Shown: positions 1 through 4,243 of the stretch, piece by piece
Numbering within the stretch: position 1 is the first letter of the stretch
Layout of the letters: each line of letters opens with the position of its first letter
Source of the DNA: an uncultured Dehalococcoidia bacterium
GTDB lineage: Bacteria; Chloroflexota; Dehalococcoidia; Tepidiformales; Tepidiformaceae
NCBI GenBank assembly: GCA_937954195.1
Contig: CALFYR010000710.1
Span: 1-5,449 of the forward strand
DNA length: 5,449 nucleotides
Direction of reading: 5' to 3'
Program-made: the position numbers and the translations under genes
The notes under the pieces: generated by a model
What the model was told of the DNA's origin: nothing
Database searches by the model: none
What the model saw: the letters and a program-made list of their open reading frames with translations, nothing else

Positions 1-506
1 GATTTCCGCAGTCTCTTCGCCGCTCGTGGATCCCACAACTTCAGCAGCCAGTACTCAAGGTAGTCGTGATAGCGAGCCATGGCGTGAACAGGGACCTCGG
101 CCGCGGTGGAAACACCCTTCCGCAGCGCGACAAGTGCCTCCCGTGCGTTCGCAAGGTCGCCTTGCGGCGCGGGCCCCCGAACTTCCGGCGGGATGCGCTG
201 CAAAGCGTCCCCGTACGCATCGAGGGTTGTTTCCAACGACTTGAGTTGCCGCAGGTGGAACTGACGCTCCTCGTCAATCGGAGGGAGCGCCATCAACCGC
301 TCGTAATACGCGTTCGTCTCGGCCCCGTGGCTCAGTCTGAACACCGTCATCCAGCCCACAGCAGAGATTCCGGGCAATCGAAGCTCCGCCTCGGTTGTGT
401 TTCTCCACTGGCGGGTGCGCCACCAGGCGAGACCGATGCCGCCGGCGATGCCGCCGAAGAAGCCGCCCACAACACGAATGAGGAAATCGAGCAGTCCGTC
501 CGGCAT
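1..506 (-). CDS. Small membrane protein with glycine-zipper N-terminal helix, unknown function (partial, C-terminus outside window)
   Basis: I do not recognise the family. The frame is open from ATG at 506 to the left edge, giving 168 complete codons. Residues 5-29 form one hydrophobic, glycine-rich segment with two interleaved GxxxGxxxG patterns (G14/G18/G22 and G15/G19/G23), followed by a basic stretch (R30, R32, R35). This suggests a single membrane helix with the bulk of the protein in the cytoplasm by the positive-inside rule. The rest is mostly helical and soluble, with a run of W, Y and L near residues 145-158. The neighbouring plus gene starts 35 bp away, divergently. The start is chosen because a TAAACT box ends exactly 8 nt upstream and no Shine-Dalgarno is visible, suggesting a leaderless message. 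GC is modest (36 of 60 at 301-360). The coding call is well supported by the long open frame and the membrane segment; the function is unknown. Confidence 0.75.
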   Translation of the reverse strand, partial: MPDGLLDFLIRVVGGFFGGIAGGIGLAWWRTRQWRNTTEAELRLPGISAVGWMTVFRLSHGAETNAYYERLMALPPIDEERQFHLRQLKSLETTLDAYGDALQRIPPEVRGPAPQGDLANAREALVALRKGVSTAAEVPVHAMARYHDYLEYWLLKLWDPRAAKRLRK

Positions 507-514
507 GGCCGGGG

Positions 515-520
515 AGTTTA
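515..520 (-). promoter_or_regulatory. Probable -10 box (TAAACT) for the leaderless membrane protein gene
   Basis: On the minus strand TAAACT is preceded by TGC, giving an extended -10 shape, and is followed by 8 nt and then the ATG at 506. Transcription would begin at or next to the A of the start codon. No good -35 hexamer is visible at 16-18 bp. The same spacing recurs at three other minus-strand genes in the window, which raises confidence. Confidence 0.6.
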
Positions 521-530
521 GCACCCGAGA

Positions 531-535
531 GGAGG
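531..535 (+). promoter_or_regulatory. Strong ribosome binding site (GGAGG) for the metallopeptidase gene
   Basis: GGAGG, within a longer purine run starting near 525, sits 6 nt before ATG 542. This fixes the start of the metallopeptidase and contrasts with the divergent minus-strand gene, which has no such site. Confidence 0.8.
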
Positions 536-541
536 TCAGCG

Positions 542-1108
542 ATGGCTCGGAAATCGAATGGTGGTGATGCGGATCTACGGGTTGTGGTGAGTCGGGAAGG
601 GCCAGCGGACCCGGATGCGCTGGTGAGCCGGTTGGCGCCGCCGGCGTCGATCGCGTTCATGGGTTCGGAGTGGATTGAGAGCGAGGCGCTGAAGGAGCTC
701 GCGGACGAGTTGATTGGGAAGTGGCGGGAGCTGCAGTTCCTGGCGGACTACGAAATCCGGGTGCTGTGGAAGGAGGAGGGCGGCGAGGCGAAGAGCCGGC
801 AGATCCTGGGGAAGTGCAACAAGCCGGGCGGGTACGCGCGCTACTTCGCGCTCTGCGACTGGGTGATATGGCTGGCGGCGGACCATTGCCGCCAGGGCGA
901 GTTCACGGACGAGCAGATTGAGGCGCTGCTCTATCACGAGCTGAAGCACTGCGTGCTGGTGGGCAAGGACAGCAAGCCGGGCGTGCGTGGCCACGATTAC
1001 GAAGTGTTCGCGGACGAGCTGAACCGGTATGGGTTCTGGAACCAGGGCTGCGAGAACCTGAAGCGGACGGTGCAGGGTCGGCTGCAGTTCGAGGAGGCGG
1101 GGCGGTGA
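542..1108 (+). CDS. Putative phage zinc metallopeptidase (HExxH)
   Basis: The 188-residue protein fits the putative phage metallopeptidase family (the PhageMetallopep domain). Residues 132-136 read HELKH, the zincin HExxH motif: two histidines to bind zinc and a glutamate to activate water. H151, in the segment HDYEVFADEL, is the likely third ligand. The family is small, common in phages and predicted elements, and its substrate is not established. An N-terminal low-complexity stretch (about 1-38) precedes the conserved region that begins near W44. Cysteines at 92, 105, 116, 137 and 170 form no clear motif. The start is ATG 542 with GGAGG 6 nt upstream. The gene ends 2 bp short of the stop of the convergent minus-strand gene, and no terminator lies between them. 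It is likely the first visible gene of the plus-strand phage operon. No signal peptide is seen, so it should act in the cytoplasm. Confidence 0.85.
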   Translation: MARKSNGGDADLRVVVSREGPADPDALVSRLAPPASIAFMGSEWIESEALKELADELIGKWRELQFLADYEIRVLWKEEGGEAKSRQILGKCNKPGGYARYFALCDWVIWLAADHCRQGEFTDEQIEALLYHELKHCVLVGKDSKPGVRGHDYEVFADELNRYGFWNQGCENLKRTVQGRLQFEEAGR

Positions 1109-1110
1109 GA

Positions 1111-1800
1111 CTAGGGGCGGACGACAACGAGAGCATGCTTTCGAATTCGGTCCTCGGGCAGAACGTAGGTCACGTCGGGCCAGATGCCTCGGTAACTGAA
1201 GCCAATAGCGAACTGGTACTCGCGCTCGCCAAACGTCGTTACCGGGCGCTTCGAGTCGTTACCACGGGCGATCCACACTTTGGTCTTCGCCCCAGGTGCC
1301 AGTGGTCGAGGTATCCAGAGCCAACCCATCGGTGGCTGAGCGACCAGGGCGTCCAGGTCAGGCAGGCCGATGTGGTCGTCTGCCGGCCGGGCACCGGGTT
1401 CGATTGCGACCCACCAGCAGTATCCCGCTCCCCACAGCATTGGGCCGCCGCCCACGTTTTCAAACGCAACCTCCACCGCCAGGCCATTGTCCCATCGGCG
1501 AAAACTCGCCTCACACTCCACGAGAACCGGACGCATAGCGTCCTTCCTGGCGCGTTCCATTTCGGCGAGCTGGCGCGCAGCGTTTTCGGCATCGTTCGCC
1601 ATTTGCAGGCGTATCGCGTCGAGCTGTCCTTCCGATGCCTTCTGCGCCGCCTCCGACTGTTGCTGCAGTGCCGAGATCTGTCGCTTCGCGACCTGAACCG
1701 CCCAGAAAGCTCCCACCGCGATGGCCAACGTGAAGAGGGTGTAGACCCACGTTCCGATCGCGGTCCACTGGGCCGCGTCCTTGCCCCAGAACTCGCTCAT
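1111..1800 (-). CDS. Membrane-anchored coiled-coil protein with C-terminal beta-rich domain, unknown function
   Basis: The protein has 229 residues. Residues 13-36 form a hydrophobic transmembrane segment. Residues 37-88 are a long charged helix with heptad-like spacing (ISALQQQ, AIRLQM, ARQLAEM), probably a coiled coil. From R90 (RPVLVECEASF) onward the sequence is beta-like, with the segment FENVGGGPML near 113-122. This plan of membrane helix, coiled coil, then a domain opening with RP and a NxGxGP-like turn resembles many uncharacterised bacterial membrane proteins, but I cannot name a function. K39 and R40 just after the membrane helix suggest the coiled coil and C-terminal domain are cytoplasmic. 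ATG 1800 is preceded by TACACT with 8 nt between them and no clear Shine-Dalgarno. The stop is TAG in a CTAG, 2 bp from the metallopeptidase stop. GC is lower than in the plus genes (36 of 60 at 1201-1260, 38 of 60 at 1561-1620), suggesting separate acquisition. Confidence 0.8.
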   Translation of the reverse strand: MSEFWGKDAAQWTAIGTWVYTLFTLAIAVGAFWAVQVAKRQISALQQQSEAAQKASEGQLDAIRLQMANDAENAARQLAEMERARKDAMRPVLVECEASFRRWDNGLAVEVAFENVGGGPMLWGAGYCWWVAIEPGARPADDHIGLPDLDALVAQPPMGWLWIPRPLAPGAKTKVWIARGNDSKRPVTTFGEREYQFAIGFSYRGIWPDVTYVLPEDRIRKHALVVVRP

Positions 1801-1808
1801 CGCCCCGG

Positions 1809-1814
1809 AGTGTA
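1809..1814 (-). promoter_or_regulatory. Probable -10 box (TACACT) for the coiled-coil membrane protein gene
   Basis: TACACT on the minus strand ends 8 nt before the ATG at 1800, the same geometry as at 515-520 and 3141-3146. The predicted transcript start coincides with the start codon. No recognisable -35 element is seen; the expected position lies inside the divergent DUF5131 gene, near its start. Confidence 0.6.
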
Positions 1815-1835
1815 TGCGATTTCGGGGTGGGTGTG

Positions 1836-2612
1836 ATGGCTGAGACGACGGGGATTTCGTGGGCGGACCACACGTTCAACCCGTGGATTGGGTGCACAGA
1901 GGTTTCGGCGGGGTGTGACAACTGCTACGCGCGGGATTTTGCGCGGAACCGGATGGGGCTGCAGGTGTGGGGTCCTGGCGCCCCGCGGCGGATGACGTCG
2001 CAGGCGTACTGGCGGCAGGCGGCGAAGTGGGACGCGGCCGCGCGGCGGGATGGGGTTCGCCGGCGGGTGTTCCCGAGCATGTGCGACCCGTTCGATGCGG
2101 AGATGTCGCAGGGGCTGAGGCTCGATTTCCTGGACGTTTGCGAAGCGACGACGGGGCTGGATTGGCTGCTGCTGACGAAGCGGCCGAACCTGGTGCGTCG
2201 GCTGGTGCCTCCGGACTGGCTGGAGCCGGGCGGGTGGCCGGCGAACGTGTGGATTGGGACGTCGATCGAGGATTCGCGCGTGCTGTGGCGGCTGGAGGCG
2301 CTTCGCGGGGTGCCGGCGGGGGTGCGGTTCCTTTCGCTCGAGCCGTTGCTGGGGCCGCTGCCCGGGCTGGACCTGGGCAGCGTGCACTGGGTGATTGTGG
2401 GCGGGGAGAGTGGTCCGAAGCGGCGGCCGTTCGAGCTGGCGTGGGCGGAGGACCTGCGGGAGCAGTGTGCGCGCACGGGCGTGGCGTTCTGGTTCAAGCA
2501 GGTGGGGGCGTTGCGGAGTGGGCAGGGTGAGGATGCGCTGGGGCGGGTGTACCAGGAGCTGCCGTTGGGCAGGGCCGAGTTCCGAGGCCCGGGTTCCGAG
2601 GTGGGCGCGTGA
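1836..2612 (+). CDS. Phage Gp37/Gp68-like DUF5131 family protein with three-cysteine motif
   Basis: The protein has 258 residues from ATG 1836. It matches the DUF5131 (phage Gp37/Gp68) family by its opening SWADHTFNPWIGCTEV (residues 8-23) and by a C-x6-C-x2-C motif at C20, C27 and C30 (GCDNCYA). Later blocks are also typical: SMCDPFD (81-87), LLLTKRP (111-117), WIGTSIED (139-146), FLSLEPLLG (165-173), VIVGGESG (186-193) and FWFKQVG (218-224). The repeating strand-turn blocks suggest a TIM-barrel-like fold. The cysteine motif resembles, but does not equal, the radical SAM CxxxCxxC, so an iron-sulfur enzyme is plausible but unproven. A GTG at 1827 is in frame. ATG 1836 is preferred because GGGGTGG (1824-1830) lies 5 nt before it and because family members usually begin near this point. 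The stop overlaps the next gene by 4 bases (GTGA), so the two are probably translated together. GC is high (43 of 60 at 2341-2400). Confidence 0.85.
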   Translation: MAETTGISWADHTFNPWIGCTEVSAGCDNCYARDFARNRMGLQVWGPGAPRRMTSQAYWRQAAKWDAAARRDGVRRRVFPSMCDPFDAEMSQGLRLDFLDVCEATTGLDWLLLTKRPNLVRRLVPPDWLEPGGWPANVWIGTSIEDSRVLWRLEALRGVPAGVRFLSLEPLLGPLPGLDLGSVHWVIVGGESGPKRRPFELAWAEDLREQCARTGVAFWFKQVGALRSGQGEDALGRVYQELPLGRAEFRGPGSEVGA

Positions 2613-2797
2613 CCGCGTGGGAGTACCGGTGGGCTGAGAGCGTGGGGTTGCCCAGTTTGCCCGGGCGGAAGGGTGAGCGGTGCGAGGTGGTGGTTCGGGC
2701 GGCCGCGAAGGGTGGTCCGCGGAACGTTTGGGTGCGGTTCGAGGATGGGTTCGAAGCGGTGGTCAGCTGGCGGTCGGTGAGGAGGTCGGGATGCTAG
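2609..2797 (+). CDS. Small phage-type hypothetical protein (62 residues)
   Basis: This basic protein starts at GTG 2609, overlapping the TGA of the DUF5131 gene in the sequence GTGA, which implies translational coupling; GAGGTGGG lies shortly upstream. The pattern of a mobile glycine/basic segment (GRKGERCEVV, residues 19-28) followed by NVWVRFEDGFEAVVS (39-53) is what one expects of a small five-strand barrel. Similar short phage proteins with a V-x-FEDG-F core exist, but I cannot assign a function. Its TAG stop shares the tetramer CTAG with the stop of the convergent minus gene, so the two coding regions overlap by 4 bp tail to tail. The downstream end of the plus transcript is not marked by a hairpin. 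Confidence 0.7.
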   Translation: MTAWEYRWAESVGLPSLPGRKGERCEVVVRAAAKGGPRNVWVRFEDGFEAVVSWRSVRRSGC

Positions 2798-3132
2798 GAC
2801 TTCTCAATCTCCGCATTCGCGCGCCACATTGCGTCCAGCAGCTCGGCCGCGGCATCGGCGGGAAGGACCTCTTCCATTCCGGGAAGCCGCACGAACAACC
2901 TGGCTGCAGCCCTCTCCAACGTGGTCCTGACCATCTCCTGTGGCAGCAATTTGAGCTCAAGGTCGTCATCCTCAGTTGCGGCGACGACAAGGTCCTCAGC
3001 CTCCAAAAGATCCGTTCGGGGTACGTCGAGGAGGATGCCAAGAAGCCATTCGGCGACTTCTCGACGTTCGGACATGGGCATTTCGCGATACAGGATGTCG
3101 CGCATCCGTTGAACAGCTTGCGGTTCGCTCAT
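2794..3132 (-). CDS. Small acidic helical protein, unknown function
   Basis: The protein has 112 residues from ATG 3132, and I do not recognise the family. It is strongly acidic in the middle (DLLEAEDLVVAATEDDDLEL, about residues 41-60) and predicted largely helical, with no membrane segment and no cysteines. An in-frame GTG lies directly before the ATG. ATG is preferred because TAGACT ends 8 nt upstream of it, matching the other minus-strand genes, and no Shine-Dalgarno is visible. The four-HTH gene ends 24 bp upstream on the same strand, so readthrough from it is also possible. GC is clearly lower than in its neighbours (34 of 60 at 2941-3000, against 43 of 60 at 3361-3420 in the four-HTH gene). 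An acidic protein next to DNA-binding proteins could be a DNA mimic or a partner protein, but nothing here proves that. Confidence 0.7.
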   Translation of the reverse strand: MSEPQAVQRMRDILYREMPMSERREVAEWLLGILLDVPRTDLLEAEDLVVAATEDDDLELKLLPQEMVRTTLERAAARLFVRLPGMEEVLPADAAAELLDAMWRANAEIEKS

Positions 3133-3140
3133 CACGGGGA

Positions 3141-3146
3141 AGTCTA
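3141..3146 (-). promoter_or_regulatory. Probable -10 box (TAGACT) for the small acidic protein gene
   Basis: TAGACT on the minus strand ends 8 nt before the ATG at 3132, lying in the 24-bp gap after the four-HTH gene. The spacing equals that of two other minus-strand genes. It implies an own, leaderless transcript for the acidic protein even though a same-strand gene lies directly upstream. Confidence 0.55.
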
Positions 3147-3156
3147 TCGCATTCGA

Positions 3157-3792
3157 CTAGGGCGTATGCGAGCGGGTTGGGATGTTGGCTTTCTTGAAGC
3201 GTTCGCGGACGGTGGCTTCGGAGAGGCCGTGTTTGGCGGCGACCCTGGCGATGCTGAGGCCGGTGGCGTAGTCGGCTGCGAGCTGGTCGGTGGAGACGGG
3301 TTTGCGGTTCGAGGGGCGCAGCTGGACGCCGGCGCGGGTGAGCCGGGCGGCGACGGCGCGTCCGGTGAGCCCGTGTTTTCGGCCGACTTCGGCCGCGGTG
3401 GCGCCGGCGTTGTAGTCGGCGATGAGGATGGCGGTGGGCGTGCCTTTGTTCGGCCGGTGCCGGCGTACTTGCGGGTTGGCCGACCGCGGGTGGGGCATCG
3501 GGATGTTGCGGAGGCGAAGCGCTCGCACGACTTCGTTTCGGGACGTCTGCAGGTGGCTGGCGACCTGCTTCACCGTGAGTCCGGCGCTGTAGGCGGTGAC
3601 GATCGCGTCGGCGGAGGCGGGTTCGGGTGCGTTGCGGCGGCCGCCGTGGCCGGTGGTCCGCAGCTGGACCCCGTAGGTTTCGAGCGCCAGGGCGATGGTC
3701 GTGGTCGCGTGGTGGTTTCGCTTCGCGAGTTCGCGCAGGGAAGCGCCGGCCTGGTATTCGGCCGCGAGTGTTTCGACGTCGGGCTTGGGCAT
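3157..3792 (-). CDS. Protein with four tandem helix-turn-helix repeats, probable DNA-binding regulator
   Basis: The protein has 211 residues from ATG 3792. Four copies of a resolvase-like HTH unit are readable at about residues 5-45, 60-101, 118-160 and 167-207. The shared pattern is a Y at 13, 68, 127 and 175 followed by xxG, then an AS/LT/AT/LS turn, a VA/LA/VG helix, a short turn and a recognition helix ending in basic residues. Repeats 1 and 3 end in GVQLR, repeats 2 and 4 in NIP(M/T), so the protein looks like a duplicated two-unit block (A-B-A-B). Linkers are rich in R, P and N, fitting a chain of small DNA-reading modules. The gene diverges from the recombinase cluster with a 17-bp gap, and a perfect inverted repeat (3808-3833) covers its upstream promoter region, suggesting autoregulation. 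The open frame continues upstream over the recombinase gene, but that part is antisense shadow. GC is high (43 of 60 at 3361-3420), unlike the other minus genes. Target and role are inferred. Confidence 0.85.
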   Translation of the reverse strand: MPKPDVETLAAEYQAGASLRELAKRNHHATTTIALALETYGVQLRTTGHGGRRNAPEPASADAIVTAYSAGLTVKQVASHLQTSRNEVVRALRLRNIPMPHPRSANPQVRRHRPNKGTPTAILIADYNAGATAAEVGRKHGLTGRAVAARLTRAGVQLRPSNRKPVSTDQLAADYATGLSIARVAAKHGLSEATVRERFKKANIPTRSHTP

Positions 3793-3796
3793 GGGT

Positions 3797-3803
3797 GGAG
3801 GAG
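3797..3803 (+). promoter_or_regulatory. Strong ribosome binding site (GGAGGAG) deciding GTG start at 3810
   Basis: GGAGGAG lies 6 nt before GTG 3810. It is the main evidence that a short plus-strand gene begins here; the same frame is open further upstream only as a shadow of the minus-strand HTH gene. Confidence 0.7.
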
Positions 3804-3807
3804 TGTA
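3802..3807 (-). promoter_or_regulatory. Probable -10 box (TACACT) for the four-HTH gene
   Basis: TACACT on the minus strand ends 9 nt before the ATG at 3792. It overlaps the last two bases of the plus-strand ribosome binding site (3797-3803) and directly abuts the inverted repeat that begins at 3808. The sequence between box and ATG on the minus strand is C-rich, so no Shine-Dalgarno is possible and a leaderless message is likely. Confidence 0.6.
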
Positions 3808-3833
3808 GCGTGAACGCGGAGAGGGGTTCACGC
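3808..3833. promoter_or_regulatory. Perfect 8-bp inverted repeat, candidate operator or start-codon hairpin
   Basis: GCGTGAAC (3808-3815) and GTTCACGC (3826-3833) are exact reverse complements separated by 10 bp, with centres 18 bp apart. On the minus strand the repeat starts immediately upstream of the TACACT box and fills the spacer and -35 region of the four-HTH promoter. On the plus strand it contains the GTG start codon (3810-3812) of the first gene of the recombinase cluster. A protein bound here could repress both directions; as RNA, the hairpin would hide the start codon. The repeat is seen directly; its regulatory role is inferred. Confidence 0.6.
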
Positions 3834-3968
3834 GGGGCGCTGGAACGGCGAGAATCCGACGGCTGGCGGCGGCTCGAGGAGGTGCTGGTGCGTTCGATGC
3901 GCCGGCAGTTGCTCGCCGAGGCCGCGGTGGCCTCGAGGACTGAGGCGAAAGGACTGGGGACTGAGTGA
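3810..3968 (+). CDS. Short helical protein upstream of recombinase cluster, unknown function (52 residues)
   Basis: I do not recognise this protein. It is charged, rich in R, E and A, and predicted to be almost one helix (DGWRRLEEVLVRSMRRQL, about residues 17-34), with no cysteines and no membrane segment. The case for a real gene is the GGAGGAG site 6 nt before GTG 3810 and the four-base GTGA overlap of its stop with the next gene at 3965, as expected for coupled translation. The same frame is open further upstream, but only across the opposite-strand HTH gene, so GTG 3810 is chosen. The start codon is inside the inverted repeat at 3808-3833, so its translation may be controlled by a hairpin or bound protein. 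Small charged helical proteins of this kind next to recombinases can be accessory DNA-binding factors, but that is speculation. Confidence 0.6.
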   Translation: MNAERGSRGALERRESDGWRRLEEVLVRSMRRQLLAEAAVASRTEAKGLGTE

Positions 3969-4243
3969 ACGCGGTGGAGGCGCGGGCGCGCCTGAAGGTC
4001 GTGCACTTTTTCGAGGACCCATGGCTGGTGCTGTGGAGCCGTTGCACGATGCCGTGCGAGTTCAGCCAGGCGCCGATCACGTCCACCGATGGCGGTGAGA
4101 CGTGGGAGCTCGAGGGCGACGAAGAATGGCGGACCGTGAGCTCGTGCCCGTATTGCGGTGTGGCGCTAACTCCCGAACTGGCGGCCGCAGCCGACTTTAG
4201 CGATTCGGCGAAGGCGTTCTTCGCGCGGGCGGATGCAGGATGA
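3965..4243 (+). CDS. Small four-cysteine (probable zinc-binding) protein, unknown function
   Basis: The 92-residue protein begins at GTG 3965 within the GTGA that ends the previous gene, with GGGGA shortly upstream. C27-x3-C31 and C61-x2-C64 (SSCPYCGVAL) look like the two halves of a zinc finger or ribbon, separated by an acidic middle (GDEEW, 51-55). Tryptophans at 20, 24, 47 and 55 suggest a compact core. Its TGA overlaps the recombinase ATG by four bases (ATGA), so translation of both is probably coupled. Small zinc proteins like this are common and uncharacterised in phages. Position directly before a large serine recombinase makes an accessory role conceivable, but no motif proves it. 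Confidence 0.75.
   Translation: MNAVEARARLKVVHFFEDPWLVLWSRCTMPCEFSQAPITSTDGGETWELEGDEEWRTVSSCPYCGVALTPELAAAADFSDSAKAFFARADAG

Noticed and set aside
1803..1827. CCCCG/CGGGG inverted repeat between the divergent coiled-coil and DUF5131 genes as terminator or operator
   Set aside because: Arms are only 5 bp with a 15-bp loop and no U-tract, which is expected by chance in GC-rich DNA.
1827..1835. GTG 1827 as start of the DUF5131 protein
   Set aside because: The G-rich ribosome site overlaps this codon and lies at proper distance from ATG 1836; family members usually start about where ATG 1836 does.
1105..1836. Plus-strand open frame (243 codons) across the coiled-coil membrane protein gene
   Set aside because: It opposes a minus gene with a clear TM segment, coiled coil and promoter-like box; its translation is arginine/histidine-rich with no recognisable domain.
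3133..3135. GTG directly before ATG 3132 as start of the acidic protein
   Set aside because: The 8-nt spacing from TAGACT to ATG 3132 matches the other minus genes exactly, so ATG is preferred.
1812..3171. Shared octamer GTATGCGA at 1812-1819 and 3164-3171 as a common promoter element
   Set aside because: It overlaps the -10 box in one case and sits about 17 bp upstream of it in the other, and in the second it is inside the end of the four-HTH coding region, so positions are inconsistent.
2680..3813. Long plus-strand open frame (377 codons) across the acidic-protein and four-HTH genes
   Set aside because: It is the antisense shadow of two better-supported minus genes, low in complexity (G, V, A, D rich), without a ribosome binding site at its start.
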